A stretch of 64,000 nucleotides of DNA. It comes from Myxococcales bacterium (GTDB lineage Bacteria > Myxococcota_A > Polyangia > Polyangiales > Polyangiaceae). Location of the stretch: positions 1-64,000 of the forward strand of contig JACPVJ010000079.1 in the NCBI GenBank assembly GCA_016191785.1, written 5' to 3'. Shown in pieces: positions 35,682 through 46,568 of the stretch (position 1 is the first letter of the stretch; each line of letters opens with the position of its first letter). The translations under genes were made by a program, and so were the position numbers. The notes beneath the pieces were generated by a model. The model worked only from the letters and a program-made list of their open reading frames with translations. It had not been told where the DNA came from and did no database searches.

Positions 35682-36872
35682 TCAGTACAAGAGCCCGCCG
35701 ACCGACACGCCCGCGCCACCGGGGAGCGCCATCGGTCCCACGGTCGTGATGCTCGCGAAGCGGTTGCCCAGCGGAGCGTCGTCGCGCTTGCCGATCTCGT
35801 ACTCGTCGATCTCACCGGAGCCGAAGATGGCACCCGCGGCGATGCCCAGGGTGGTCGCCGTGCCCATGAACAGGAAGCCCCGCTTTGCCGGCGGGGAGTC
35901 CTCGCCAGCGTAGAACAGGAACACGGGGAGGGACGCGGCCACGCCGATGCCGGCGCCGGCCCACATCCAGCCGACCTGCTCGTAGCTGGGGATGTAGATC
36001 GCGCTGGTCGCGGCGCCGGCGGCGAGCAGCAGGTTGTAACCCAGCAGGCCGCCGAGGGACGCGCTGTCGTTGGCCGCGCCCCAGTCGGCGCCGGCCTCGG
36101 AGCCGCCGTAGCCGAACATGGTGCCGATGGCCGCGCCCCAGACGACGGCGCTCGACGTCAAGAGCGTGCTCTTCGGTGACGGCTCGAGGTAATACCCGGT
36201 AGCGAAGCCGGCCACGCCGCCGACGGTGGCGCCCAGGGTCGTTGCGCGCGTCAGGCCCTTGAAGCCCCAGGCCTCGTCCTCGTCCGTGGTGACGAACTGG
36301 TAGCTCCAGATCCCGATCCCCTCGCCGGCCCCGATCACCATGCCCGAGGCGAGCGCGGCGGGCATGCCGCGATCCATCTCGGGGTCGTCCAGGAAATACG
36401 CGCCGACGGGCGCCGCGACGCCGAGCAGCGCGGGCGGAATCAAGAAGATCCCGGGATCGGAGATGCCCACCTCGGTGGACAGCCACACACCGGTGCCGAC
36501 GCCGTAGAGCGCCGCGGTCGTGTAGAGCAGGCCCATCTCGACGTCGTCGCGCTTGTTGGAGCGCTGAGCCGCGCCGGGTGGCTGCTGGCCGTAGCCGGGT
36601 TGGCCGTAGCCCGGCTGACCGTAACCCGGTTGGCCGTAGCCCGGTTGCGGTTGACCGTAGCCGGGTCGCGGTTGACCGTAGCCTGGCTGTGGCTGCCCGT
36701 AGCCTGGCTGTGGCTGCCCGTAGCCTGGCTGTGGCTGCCCGTAGCCCGGCTGTGGCTGCCCGTAGCCTGGCTGTGGCTGCCCGTAGCCTGGCTGTGGCTG
36801 CCCGTACTGGGCTGCCGCGCTCAGCGAAACGAGGCCGGAGGCCAGGGCGACCCGAGTCGCTCGGAGAAACAT
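35682..36872 (-). CDS. membrane/secreted protein with YGQPQPG repeats
   Basis: 396 residues. The signal peptide ends [10 protein letters not shown]. Residues ~22-100 are tandem PQPGYGQ heptads with one PRPGYGQ variant and three short PGYGQ units. The C-terminal 290 residues are Gly/Ala-rich with several hydrophobic stretches ([32 protein letters not shown]), suggesting an outer-membrane barrel or a multi-pass protein. The function is unknown; the Tyr/Gln/Pro tract may be sticky or phase-separating. Confidence 0.7.
   Translation of the reverse strand: MFLRATRVALASGLVSLSAAAQYGQPQPGYGQPQPGYGQPQPGYGQPQPGYGQPQPGYGQPQPGYGQPRPGYGQPQPGYGQPGYGQPGYGQPGYGQQPPGAAQRSNKRDDVEMGLLYTTAALYGVGTGVWLSTEVGISDPGIFLIPPALLGVAAPVGAYFLDDPEMDRGMPAALASGMVIGAGEGIGIWSYQFVTTDEDEAWGFKGLTRATTLGATVGGVAGFATGYYLEPSPKSTLLTSSAVVWGAAIGTMFGYGGSEAGADWGAANDSASLGGLLGYNLLLAAGAATSAIYIPSYEQVGWMWAGAGIGVAASLPVFLFYAGEDSPPAKRGFLFMGTATTLGIAAGAIFGSGEIDEYEIGKRDDAPLGNRFASITTVGPMALPGGAGVSVGGLLY
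36588..36806 (-). repeat. 21-bp tandem repeat array coding PQPGYGQ
   Basis: About eight 21-bp units plus three 15-bp units, with a few silent changes (CCTGGC/CCCGGC) and one Gln-to-Arg change. Every unit is a multiple of three, so length variants stay in frame. Confidence 0.9.
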
Positions 36873-36949
36873 CTGCGCTCTCACGGTGGAAAGCTCATCC
36901 GACCAACCAGGTGGGGTCAAGTGTCCGACGCACGGGGCCGGCGCTCCAT

Positions 36950-37963
36950 TCAGCCCCACTCGCGCTTGAGAGGGCGGGTCAAGAGGTCGCGCACTGCCGA
37001 AAGGGGGTCCTTGCCTTCGTAGAGCACGCGGTACACCTCGTTGCAGATCGGGAGCTCGACCTCGAGCGCGCTGGCCAGCTGGTAGGCGCTTTTGGCGGTC
37101 TTCACCCCCTCGGCCACGTGACCGAGGCCCGCGAGCACCTGCTCGAGCGAGCGCCCCCGCCCCATCTCGAAGCCCACGGTGCGGTTCCGACTGAGCTCCC
37201 CGGTGCAGGTCAGCACCAGGTCGCCCATGCCCGCGAGCCCCGCCAGGGTCAGCACGTTCCCGCTCTTGGCGATGGCGATCCGCGCGATTTCCGCCAGCCC
37301 CCGGGTGATCAGCGCCGCCCGCGTGTTGTGCCCGAAACCCAGCCCGTCGCACGCGCCGGCGGCGATGGCGATCACGTTCTTCAGCGCGCCGCCGACCTCC
37401 ACGCCGACGGGGTCGTCGCTCGAGTACACCCGAAAACGATCGGTGGCGAAGCGCTGCTGGACCTCCACCGACCGATCGTGGTCGAAGCCTGCCACCACGA
37501 CGTTCGTCGGACTGCCCTGAGCGACCTCTTTGGCGAAGCTCGGCCCGGACAAGAACGTGGAGCGTGGGCGGGCGGGCGGACCGAGCACGTCGACGATGAT
37601 CTCGCTCATCAGCATCAGGCTGTCGTTCTCGATTCCTTTGGTCGCGCTGACCAGCGGCACGCCCGGCGGAAGGTGGGGCTGCATGCGCACGAACGTCGAC
37701 CGGAACGCATCCGAAGGGACGACCACCACGACCATGCTCGCACCGTCGAGCGCTTCGGCGAGCTCGGCCGTGACCCTTACGTGCTCCGGCAGGGGGAAGC
37801 CCGGGAAGAAGGCGCGGTTCTCCCGGTCCTTCGACAGCGCGTCGCGGTGCTCTTTCTGCCAGGTCCAAAGAACGACGCGATCACCCTTCTGCGCGAGCAA
37901 GATAGAGAGCGCCGTGCCCCAGGCTCCGGCTCCGATGACCGCGACGTGGTCCGACTTCGCCAT
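36950..37963 (-). CDS. gpsA: NAD(P)H-dependent glycerol-3-phosphate dehydrogenase
   Basis: 337 residues, the usual length. N-terminal Rossmann motif [40 protein letters not shown], catalytic Lys in [13 protein letters not shown], and [13 protein letters not shown]. It makes sn-glycerol 3-phosphate for phospholipid synthesis. The start follows TAGTAT by 10 nt with no Shine-Dalgarno sequence; the divergent lipoprotein start is 45 bases away. Confidence 0.97.
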   Translation of the reverse strand: MAKSDHVAVIGAGAWGTALSILLAQKGDRVVLWTWQKEHRDALSKDRENRAFFPGFPLPEHVRVTAELAEALDGASMVVVVVPSDAFRSTFVRMQPHLPPGVPLVSATKGIENDSLMLMSEIIVDVLGPPARPRSTFLSGPSFAKEVAQGSPTNVVVAGFDHDRSVEVQQRFATDRFRVYSSDDPVGVEVGGALKNVIAIAAGACDGLGFGHNTRAALITRGLAEIARIAIAKSGNVLTLAGLAGMGDLVLTCTGELSRNRTVGFEMGRGRSLEQVLAGLGHVAEGVKTAKSAYQLASALEVELPICNEVYRVLYEGKDPLSAVRDLLTRPLKREWG

Positions 37964-38008
37964 GACGTGCGGGATACTACTCCGGCGAAGGTCGAGTATG
38001 CTCCTGGC

Positions 38009-39085
38009 ATGCGCCGCGCATGGCTCTTGGTCCTCATTTCGCTCGCGCTCCTGGGCACCTCCGGCTGCCCCAAGAAAGAGACCCTCGGGTCGGCTTCGAT
38101 GTCCCTTCTGGGGCCGGGGGTGATCAACAACCCGAAGAACAAGTCCCTGCGCTTCGACATCCTGAAGTTCGGGCTGGAGCGCTTCTGTTTCGAAATGACG
38201 CGGCGCGGGGCGCCCCTGAAGCTGTCCGACGATCAGCCCGTGGCGGGCCGCTTCTTCGCCGACACCTGCAGTCAGACCGTGCTCGACGACGAGCACCGCA
38301 AGAGCATCATCGTGCAGTACACGGGCAAGGGCTACGGCTGGACCAACGTCACCGGTAGGCTCGGGTTCACCGCGGCGGGTCTGGTGGAATACGCGCCGGA
38401 CTTCCAGCTCCACGAAAACGGGTCGCTGTACATCTACTTCCGCCCGCGCAAGATCGACTCGACCAACTTCACCACGCTGATGGTCGAAAGCAGCATCGCG
38501 CGCGGCGGCATGGGTCTCTTGAACGTGAACCCCGATCAGATCGGCAGACAGATCGTCGACGGCCAGCTGCAGCGCGGCTTCACGGTGATCCGCTACAACG
38601 ACAAGGGGGAGACCGACTTCGCCCTGGGCTACGTCCCGAAGGGTCGGCGCCCGTTCAAGCCCTTCGTGGTGGACAGCGCCGACAAGACCACGCTGGGCAA
38701 CGAGCGCACCGAGGTCCACACCGGTCAGATGGACTTCATCGGCGGATTCGAGCTCACCGATGGCGACCAAGCGCTGTATTTGACCGCGAGCATCGACGGC
38801 GCCGCCGGCGTCGATGCGTTCCTGGTCCCGAAGTTCCTGGGCGATCAGATGATCGAGCACTATGTGAAGAACGCCGGCGCGGCGCCCCTGCCCCAGCCGC
38901 CGCTGCTCGACGAAGCCCTGACCCAGGGCCAGGTCTGGAAGCGCTTCGTCCCGGCGCCGAAGGGCGTCTATTATCTGGTGATCGACAACTCGAACCAAGT
39001 CGGCCGCACCGCGCCCCAGGCCCAAGCCGGGGACGATCGCGCCGCGAAGGTCGACTACGTCGTCCAGTCCGGCGACCGCCCTTGA
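38009..39085 (+). CDS. putative lipoprotein of unknown function
   Basis: 358 residues. The lipobox is LGTSGCPK near residue 20. The mature domain has many aromatic, strand-like segments and looks like two beta-sandwiches (LRFDILKFGLERFCFEMTRR; VKNAGAAPLPQPPLL near the end). The start is 6 nt after TATGCT, with no Shine-Dalgarno sequence. No catalytic motif is visible. It precedes the signal peptidase gene by 70 bases. Confidence 0.68.
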   Translation: MRRAWLLVLISLALLGTSGCPKKETLGSASMSLLGPGVINNPKNKSLRFDILKFGLERFCFEMTRRGAPLKLSDDQPVAGRFFADTCSQTVLDDEHRKSIIVQYTGKGYGWTNVTGRLGFTAAGLVEYAPDFQLHENGSLYIYFRPRKIDSTNFTTLMVESSIARGGMGLLNVNPDQIGRQIVDGQLQRGFTVIRYNDKGETDFALGYVPKGRRPFKPFVVDSADKTTLGNERTEVHTGQMDFIGGFELTDGDQALYLTASIDGAAGVDAFLVPKFLGDQMIEHYVKNAGAAPLPQPPLLDEALTQGQVWKRFVPAPKGVYYLVIDNSNQVGRTAPQAQAGDDRAAKVDYVVQSGDRP

Positions 39086-39155
39086 GGGGGATCTGCCGAA
39101 AGTTGTCGCCGGGGCCCGGCTGGTGATTTAGAAAGCCCCGACCCGGCCGACAACC

Positions 39156-40472
39156 GTGCAACCTCCGAAGCTCCCGCGCACCCTGTTCTGGGCCGTCTGG
39201 TTCGTCCTGGTCCCGCTCGCGCTCGCGGCGCTCACGGTCTGGGCGCTCAAGCCCGGCGCCGGCGAGGTCGCCGCCTCGGGCTTCGGAAAGCTGCGCTTCA
39301 TCGTCCAGGACCAACCGGTCCCGAGCGGCATCGTGCTGTTCACGCTGTACGAGATGCTGCTCTATCACTTCCGGTACTACCTGCCGTTCGCGGCGAACGT
39401 CGGCCTCGGCGGGCGTGCCGACGTGCCACCCGAGCTGCGACGCGCCTACGAGCAGGCCGCTCACTTGCTCGACGAAGTCGAGCGCGTGCGCGACCGAAAC
39501 GCCAAGGCCATCGAGCGCAACGTGCCGCGGAGCGCCCGTGACAAGCTCGACGAGAGCCTCGAGTCGCTGAAGGCGGCGATGGACGAGAAGGAATTCGACC
39601 CCGAGGCCTTCCAGAGCTCCCACGAGGCCGCGGTGAAGGTGGTCGAGCGGCACCTGGGCCGCTGGCGCAAGGGCGAGCTGCGCGAGTACGCCGAGTCCAT
39701 CGGCGTCGCGGTGGGCGTCGCGCTCTTGTTGCGCGCGTTCGTGGTCGAAGCGTTCAAGATCCCGAGCGGGTCGATGCTGCCCACCCTGCAGATCCAGGAC
39801 CACATCTTCGTCAACAAGTTCTCGTACGGGCCGACCGTGCCGTTCACCAAGAACCGGGTGCTCTCGCGGCTGCCACCGAGCTACGGCGACGTCATGGTGT
39901 TCGAGTTCCCCGACCCGAACCCACAAAACCCGCGCCAGGACTTCATCAAGCGCGCCATTGCGCTGCCCGGCGACACGCTCAGCGTGGAGGCCGGGCACCC
40001 GATCATCAACGGCTGGCGAGTCCCCAGCTGCTTCGTCGGTGCTTACGAGTTCCACGAGGGCGACGAGACCCTCACCAAGCGCGGCGACCTGTTCGTCGAG
40101 TTCTTGGGTGAGTACAGCTACCTGACCTTGTTCGAGGACGATCGCTTCGACGGGCGACAAGGGCCGTATCAGGTGGAGCCCGGCGAGGTCTGGGTGCTGG
40201 GTGACAACCGCAACAACTCGAGCGACTCGCGGGCGTGGTTCGGTGGGCGCGGCGGCGGCGTGCCGTTCCCGAACATCAAAGGCCGCGCACTCTTCGTCTG
40301 GATGAGCTTCGGCGCCGACGGCGGAATCACCTGGGACCGCCTGCTGGCCAACGTCATGGGCCGGCCACGCCTGCCGAAAGAGGCCCCTCAGGCGCTGGTC
40401 GCCGGAATCCAGAAGTGCCTCGCGGCTCGCCCGCCGATCTCGGAAACGACCCCGCCGCGCCCCAAAAACTAG
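39156..40472 (+). CDS. lepB: signal peptidase I, enlarged
   Basis: 438 residues, longer than usual. There are N-terminal hydrophobic segments (residues ~9-28, and about 55-75), then a ~100-residue helical insert (RRAYEQAAHLLDEVERVRDR ...), and the transmembrane anchor AESIGVAVGVALLLRAFVVEAF. Catalytic Ser is in KIPSGSMLPTLQ and Lys in DFIKRAIALPGD; box E is GDNRNNSSDSR. It cleaves signal peptides at the inner membrane. The helical insert before the catalytic anchor is unusual. Confidence 0.93.
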   Translation: MQPPKLPRTLFWAVWFVLVPLALAALTVWALKPGAGEVAASGFGKLRFIVQDQPVPSGIVLFTLYEMLLYHFRYYLPFAANVGLGGRADVPPELRRAYEQAAHLLDEVERVRDRNAKAIERNVPRSARDKLDESLESLKAAMDEKEFDPEAFQSSHEAAVKVVERHLGRWRKGELREYAESIGVAVGVALLLRAFVVEAFKIPSGSMLPTLQIQDHIFVNKFSYGPTVPFTKNRVLSRLPPSYGDVMVFEFPDPNPQNPRQDFIKRAIALPGDTLSVEAGHPIINGWRVPSCFVGAYEFHEGDETLTKRGDLFVEFLGEYSYLTLFEDDRFDGRQGPYQVEPGEVWVLGDNRNNSSDSRAWFGGRGGGVPFPNIKGRALFVWMSFGADGGITWDRLLANVMGRPRLPKEAPQALVAGIQKCLAARPPISETTPPRPKN

Positions 40473-40575
40473 GTCGCGCCTCGAAACATCGTCGGCTCGC
40501 GCAGGACAACGTTGCTTGCCCTCGACGCCGTGTCGTCGGGTTTGCTACCGTCGCCCTCCCACGGAGGAGGAACGG

Positions 40576-41211
40576 ATGCGCATGCACGACAAGTGGACGA
40601 TCACGGCTTCGGCCGCCCTGCTCATCGGGGCGCTCTTCGCCTGCAAGAAGAAAGAGGAGCCGCCGCCCGCGCCGACGCCTCCGCCGGCGCCGACGCCCAC
40701 CGCGAGCGCCGAGCCACCGAAGGAGACGAAGAAGGACGACGAGGTCAAGCGCTACGGCGACAAGGAAAAGGAAGAGAGCGGCACGGTGATGGTGCTGCTC
40801 CCGAACGCCAAGGTCTACAAAGAGGCCGACGACAGCACCACCCACATCGCCACGCTGTCGAAGGGCACCTTGGTCAACCGCAAGATGCGCTACAGCAACT
40901 GGATGCTGATCGACTGGCCGAGCGGCGTCGGGCAGCTCTCGCCGGGTTGGATCGTGACCAAGCACCTGGACGACAAGATCCTCAAGATCGACCTCGACAA
41001 GGTGAAGAACCAGGACGCCGGCGTGGTGATCTCGGACGCCGGTGTGAAGCCCGCCGACGCGGCAGCGACCACGCCCGACGCGGCCGCGACCACACCCGAT
41101 GCCTCGGCCGGCAAGCCCGACGCCGAAGCGCCCAAGCCCGACGCGGCAGCGCCACCAGCCAAGCCCGACGCGGGTCGCCTCAAGGGGCTCCCGGTCCTGA
41201 TCCCGAAGTAG
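40576..41211 (+). CDS. lipoprotein with SH3-like domain and Asp-Ala tail
   Basis: 211 residues. GGAGGAGG just before ATG 40576 is the strongest ribosome site in the window. The lipobox ends GALFACKKK. A Pro-rich linker leads to a bacterial-SH3-like domain (NAKVYKEADDSTTHIATLSK, then YSNWMLIDWPSGVGQLSPGW), which often binds wall peptides. The C-terminal 65 residues repeat 'PDAAATTPDA' motifs. A strong terminator follows 21 bases after the stop. Confidence 0.78.
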   Translation: MRMHDKWTITASAALLIGALFACKKKEEPPPAPTPPPAPTPTASAEPPKETKKDDEVKRYGDKEKEESGTVMVLLPNAKVYKEADDSTTHIATLSKGTLVNRKMRYSNWMLIDWPSGVGQLSPGWIVTKHLDDKILKIDLDKVKNQDAGVVISDAGVKPADAAATTPDAAATTPDASAGKPDAEAPKPDAAAPPAKPDAGRLKGLPVLIPK

Positions 41212-41231
41212 CCGCTGCGCGCGCGCTCGAA

Positions 41232-41275
41232 GCCGCCGTGGCCGTCACTGACGCGCCGCGGCGGTTTTCGTTTTT
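41232..41275 (+). terminator. strong intrinsic terminator after the SH3 lipoprotein gene
   Basis: CCGCCGTGGC (41233-41242) pairs with GCCGCGGCGG (41255-41264) over 10 positions including one G-U; an inner CGTC-ACT-GACG hairpin stacks on it; TTTTCGTTTTT follows. This is the only textbook intrinsic terminator I found in the window. Confidence 0.88.
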
Positions 41276-41326
41276 GGGCAACACACCGCTCGACCGCCAT
41301 CGCCGACGGTCGTATGAGAGCCGCGC

Positions 41327-42511
41327 ATGACCGAGACGATGCGCGCTCTGGTTTACGACCGAGAACGGGACCCCTGGGACGCCAGCCGCGGGCTCCGGCT
41401 GTCGGACGTCCCGAAGGCCACGCTCGACGAAAAGAGCGACTATCACGACCGCTCGCGGGTGCTGATCAAGCCCAAGTTCGTGGGCTTCTGCGGGAGCGAC
41501 CGGGGGATCTGGTTCCGGCGCGCCTTCAAGGAGATGATCTGCGGCTCGCTCGACAGAGAGGGCCAGCAGCACCGGCAGCCCCGCAACCAGCGCGTGATTG
41601 GTCACGAGCTCTTCGGTGAGGTCGTGGCGGTCGGTAGCGACGCCAAACGCAGCTTCGGCCTCGAGGTCGGCGACATGGTCGCCGCCGAGAGCCACATCTT
41701 CTGCGGCGTCTGCTACCAGTGTCGCAACGGCGACGCGCACGTCTGCGCCGACGACCTGATCATCGGCATCAGCTACGACGGCGCCTTCGCCGAGTACGTG
41801 AAGCTGCCGGCGCAGGTCATCTGGCGGACCGACACCCACAAGATCCGCCCAGAGGTGGCGGCGATTCAAGAGCCGTTCGGCAACGCCGTGCACGCCTGCA
41901 CCAAGGTGAACCTGCGAGGAAAGCGCGTGGCCATCGTCGGCTGCGGGACCATCGGCCTGTTCGCGGTGGCGATTGCCCGAGCGCTGGGCGCCCAGACCAT
42001 CATCGGCATCGAGCCCGTGGCCAACCACGCCGCCATGGCCAAGAAGCTGGGCGCCGATCACGTGCTCTCTCCCGGGAACACCGGGCCCGACGACTACGCC
42101 CACGACAAGGACCTGGTGGCCGAGGTCCGAAAGCTGACCGACGGCGTGGGGGTCGACGTCGCGCTCGAGATGAGCGGGCTCAACTCGAGCGTGAACAACG
42201 CCATCCACGCTGCGCGCCGCGGCGGCGACGTGATCCTGTTCGGGCTCAAGAGCGGCGACGCGGTGATCGAGAGCTTCGACCGGCTGATCGTCGACGGAAT
42301 CGCGCTGCACAGCGTGATCGGGCGCCGCGTGTGGGAGACGTGGCACATCACGCGCCACCTCCTCGAGTCGCGCGATCCGAACATCCACGACCTGATCTAC
42401 GAGGTGATCTTGAACCGGGGGGACGGTCCCATCGTGGACTTCGACAAGTACGACCCCAGCGCCTTCGAGGAGCGGATCAAGACCTTCCCCAAGGTCGTAC
42501 TGCGGTTCTGA
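41327..42511 (+). CDS. zinc-dependent alcohol dehydrogenase, probable L-threonine 3-dehydrogenase
   Basis: 394 residues, MDR superfamily. Catalytic zinc ligands in GFCGSD and IGHELFGE; structural zinc cysteines in [16 protein letters not shown]; Rossmann motif [17 protein letters not shown]. About 50 residues longer than E. coli Tdh, with an N-terminal insert. The next gene encodes glycine C-acetyltransferase, the partner enzyme, which supports oxidation of threonine to 2-amino-3-oxobutanoate. The start follows TATGAG by 8 nt. Confidence 0.85.
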   Translation: MTETMRALVYDRERDPWDASRGLRLSDVPKATLDEKSDYHDRSRVLIKPKFVGFCGSDRGIWFRRAFKEMICGSLDREGQQHRQPRNQRVIGHELFGEVVAVGSDAKRSFGLEVGDMVAAESHIFCGVCYQCRNGDAHVCADDLIIGISYDGAFAEYVKLPAQVIWRTDTHKIRPEVAAIQEPFGNAVHACTKVNLRGKRVAIVGCGTIGLFAVAIARALGAQTIIGIEPVANHAAMAKKLGADHVLSPGNTGPDDYAHDKDLVAEVRKLTDGVGVDVALEMSGLNSSVNNAIHAARRGGDVILFGLKSGDAVIESFDRLIVDGIALHSVIGRRVWETWHITRHLLESRDPNIHDLIYEVILNRGDGPIVDFDKYDPSAFEERIKTFPKVVLRF

Positions 42512-42525
42512 CCTGGAGCGCTGCC

Positions 42526-43719
<1,194 letters not shown>

Positions 43720-43749
43720 CGCCACCCGGGCCCGACCGCCGGGGCGGGC

Positions 43750-43938
43750 TCAGACTCCAGTTTCGCTGGGCTCGAAGGGTGGGTCCTGGGGACCGAGGCC
43801 GTCTTCCCCGACCCGGTAAACGCCGCTCTCGCAGCGCACCCGGGGTCGCCGCTCGGACTCGGCCTCTGCCTCCTCCGCCTGGAGGAGCCCCGCCAGCAGG
43901 ATGCCCAGCGTGGTGGAGAGGCGCTCGCGCTCGGTCAT
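43750..43938 (-). CDS. small hypothetical protein
   Basis: 62 residues. The ATG lies 9 nt after TAAAGA, whose following GAGGGG could also serve as a ribosome site. The N-terminal half is an amphipathic helix (ERERLSTTLGILLAGLLQAEEAEAE), the C-terminal half a short CESGVYRVGEDGLGPQDPP tail. I do not recognise it. It lies between kbl and the membrane protein, in good reading-frame statistics by eye, but short. Confidence 0.45.
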   Translation of the reverse strand: MTERERLSTTLGILLAGLLQAEEAEAESERRPRVRCESGVYRVGEDGLGPQDPPFEPSETGV

Positions 43939-43979
43939 GGACGCCCCTCTTTACGCCGGCCCCGGCAGAGTCCTTCCTC

Positions 43980-44360
43980 TCAGCCCTTCTCGACCTCGGG
44001 GGCCGCCTTGGGGAGCAGCTGCAATCCCAGCTTTTCTTGCAGTTTCTTGGCGCGGTGAGCCTGCACCCACACCGCCACCAAGAGCACCACCCAGGCCACG
44101 AAGAGGCCCGCCCCGCCCACGCGGATCACCGCCCAGGGCACCCCGACGCGAGGGCCGCCGAGCTGAAGCAGGTAGTCGATACCCAACTTGGCGAAGCAGC
44201 CCAGGCTGCCGAGGTTGTAGGCCCCGAGGGCCATGGCCTTCCAACGCTCGAACTCGGCGGAGGGCACGTCCGGGTGGTCGCTTGCCTCGCGCCGACGCAC
44301 GTCGAGCTTACGGATCGTGAGCCAGATCCCGAACACCAGCGCAAGGACGTCGAGCAGCAT
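43980..44360 (-). CDS. small membrane protein
   Basis: 126 residues with three hydrophobic segments (residues 3-16, about 45-65, and 80-100). Charged stretches (RKLDVRRREASDHPDVPSAE) separate them. No family recognised. Its start overlaps the stop of the beta-propeller-like lipoprotein gene (TGATG), so the two are coupled. Confidence 0.7.
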   Translation of the reverse strand: MLLDVLALVFGIWLTIRKLDVRRREASDHPDVPSAEFERWKAMALGAYNLGSLGCFAKLGIDYLLQLGGPRVGVPWAVIRVGGAGLFVAWVVLLVAVWVQAHRAKKLQEKLGLQLLPKAAPEVEKG

Positions 44361-45592
44361 CAGAATTGCCCCAAGAAACGCGGCGGCAGCCCGATCGCGT
44401 CGCGGATGTCGATGGCCGTCGGCTCGCCCACGCGGCCGGCGTCGTCGACGACAAGCCGGTGCACGACCCCGCGCCCGGCGTCACTCGCGAAACACGTCGA
44501 GCAAGCGGCCCCGCAGCGCACGTCCCCGAGGGTGAACGGGTCCCCCTTCGACTCGAGCAGCGTTCGGCGCTCGAGCCCCGGCAGCGCGATCTCGACCACG
44601 GTGTCGGGCAACGCACCGGCGCTGCTGGTGGGCAGGCGCCCGAAGGTGTTCGCAACCAGCGTGCTGTCGCCCGCCCAGGCCACGCCGAAGCCGAAGGGGA
44701 AGCCGACCGCTGCGGGGGCTCGTGCCACCTCCGTCAGCTTCGGACCGAGCGCCACCACGACCACCGCCGACTCGCCGACGGTCGGCTCCGCGCCGCCCAG
44801 AAACCGACCGGAACAGGCGACCGCGACGCGCTCGCCGTTCGGCGAAGGAGCCAGCCCGTTGCACTCGTACAGCCCGTCGAGCACCAGCACGTCGTCGATC
44901 GACCCGGTGACCGGGTCGACCACCGCCAGGCGCGAGGGCACCGCGTCCGAGTGGTCCGCCGTCTTCCCCAAGAGGCTCACGACGACCCGGGCGCCGGCCC
45001 TCGCCATGCGGTGAGGGCTGGCGTGAAACTCGGGTGGCGCTCCCGCCATGGCCGGCGAAAGGTCGATGCTGCCGAGGACCGAGGGTCCGTCGAGATCGAG
45101 GACCAGGATGTCGTCGCCGCGATCAGGCGCGACCGCCGCCGCATCGGGGTTGCGGTTGAACCGAGTCACCAGGGCGCGGCCTTCGCTGACCGCCAGGTAG
45201 TCGTGAGGGTTGGCGTCGAAGCCGGAGCGGACGCTCAGCTGCGCCGTGACCTCGGCGCTCACCACGTCGACCCAAGTGAGCACCGACGCGGGGTACCGGT
45301 CGAGCAAGACCAGCGCACCGCCGTTGGGCTCGGTCGGCAACATCACGTCGCCGGTCAGCTTGGCAGAGAGCTTGGCGCCCGACGTCGCGCTCGAAACGAA
45401 GGACGGAGACAGCACTTCACCGTCCCAGCCGAGGAGCGACACGTTGGTGGACTGGTAGTCCGTCTGGACCACGCCCACGCCTCGCCCGCAGGCGCCCGGC
45501 GTCACCTGCGTGCCGCCCGTCGACCCCGGTGGCTCGGGCGCACCGCACCCGACGACCAGTGTCACGAGCAAGGTGGGGGCGAGCGCTCTCAT
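44360..45592 (-). CDS. lipoprotein, probable beta-propeller
   Basis: 410 residues. The lipobox is LVTLVVGCGA near residue 15. The mature part shows repeated 40-50-residue units of the kind 'VAVVDPVTGSIDDVLVLDGLYECNGLAPSPNGERVAVAC', typical of YVTN/NHL-like propellers that bind proteins or ligands. Two Cys near the C-terminus (CGAACSTCFAS) may pair. The function is unknown. It is coupled to the small membrane protein. Confidence 0.75.
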   Translation of the reverse strand: MRALAPTLLVTLVVGCGAPEPPGSTGGTQVTPGACGRGVGVVQTDYQSTNVSLLGWDGEVLSPSFVSSATSGAKLSAKLTGDVMLPTEPNGGALVLLDRYPASVLTWVDVVSAEVTAQLSVRSGFDANPHDYLAVSEGRALVTRFNRNPDAAAVAPDRGDDILVLDLDGPSVLGSIDLSPAMAGAPPEFHASPHRMARAGARVVVSLLGKTADHSDAVPSRLAVVDPVTGSIDDVLVLDGLYECNGLAPSPNGERVAVACSGRFLGGAEPTVGESAVVVVALGPKLTEVARAPAAVGFPFGFGVAWAGDSTLVANTFGRLPTSSAGALPDTVVEIALPGLERRTLLESKGDPFTLGDVRCGAACSTCFASDAGRGVVHRLVVDDAGRVGEPTAIDIRDAIGLPPRFLGQF

Positions 45593-45688
45593 CGGGCGCG
45601 GCAGCCAAGCACGGCCGGCGGCCTCGGGCAAACCCCGGTGAAACCCCGGAGGATTGAACCTGGAACGAACCGATGACACGCTCGACCG

Positions 45689-46567
45689 GTGCAGCACAGG
45701 CCCACCGTCGTGGCCTTCGGCGAGCTCCTGTTCGACCTGTTCCCGGACGGCCCGCGCCTGGGCGGTGCGGCGGCGAACGTCGCGTTCCACGCGGCCGCCC
45801 TTGGCGCTCGCGCGCTCTTGGTGAGTCGAGTGGGCAGCGACGAGCTCGGCCGGCGTGCACTCGGTCAGCTCCGCGAGCGCGGAGTCGACGTACGCTTCGT
45901 GGGCACCGACCTCGACCGGCCCACGGGCACGGTCCACGTCGACCTGATCGATGGTGAGCCCCGCTTCCGCATCGGAGATCAGTGCGCTTGGGACCGGCTC
46001 GAGGTCACCCCCGAGCTCACCGCCGAGCTCGGTTTGGCTGACGCATTCGTGTTCGGGACGCTCGCCCAGCGCAGCCCCCTCGGGTCGGGCGCGCTCCGCG
46101 CCGCGCTCGGCGCCCTCCCGCCACGCTGCCTTCGGGTCGCCGATCTCAACCTGCGCCCTCCCCACGTGAGCGAAGCCGTGCTGACCACCGCGCTCGCCCA
46201 CGCCAGCGTGGTCAAGCTGAACGAGCCCGAGGCCACGCGCGTCGCCGCAGCGCTCGGCGCGGACGACCCGGTGGCGGCGCTGCTCGGGCGCGGCGTCTCG
46301 GTCGTGGTCGTGACCCACGGCGCCGCCGGCGCCGAGCTCCACACCCGCCACAGCCACGAGCGGCACCCGGGCTTCGCGGCGCTCCCGACCGGAGATGCCG
46401 TCGGGGCCGGCGATGCCTTCACCGCCTGTCTGACCGTCGAGCTGTGTCGGGCGACCCCGCTGCCCAAGCTGCTCGCGCGCGCCAACCGCTACGCGAGCTT
46501 CGTCGCCAGCCACCGCGGAGCCATGCCCGAGCCGGGCCGGGAGCTGCTGGACGCGCTGAGCCTCTGA
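45689..46567 (+). CDS. PfkB-family carbohydrate kinase
   Basis: 292 residues. N-terminal PfkB pattern FGELLFDLFPDGPRLGGAAANVAFHAAALG; the C-terminal signature PTGDAVGAGDAFTACL contains the catalytic Asp. Closest in style to bacterial fructokinases, which phosphorylate sugars with ATP; the substrate is not determined. The GTG start has no clear ribosome site. It is convergent with the aminotransferase gene, one base apart. Confidence 0.9.
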   Translation: MQHRPTVVAFGELLFDLFPDGPRLGGAAANVAFHAAALGARALLVSRVGSDELGRRALGQLRERGVDVRFVGTDLDRPTGTVHVDLIDGEPRFRIGDQCAWDRLEVTPELTAELGLADAFVFGTLAQRSPLGSGALRAALGALPPRCLRVADLNLRPPHVSEAVLTTALAHASVVKLNEPEATRVAAALGADDPVAALLGRGVSVVVVTHGAAGAELHTRHSHERHPGFAALPTGDAVGAGDAFTACLTVELCRATPLPKLLARANRYASFVASHRGAMPEPGRELLDALSL

Positions 46568-46568
46568 C

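Noticed and set aside
36588..36806. CRISPR array
   Set aside because: Units are contiguous without spacers and are in-frame coding repeats.
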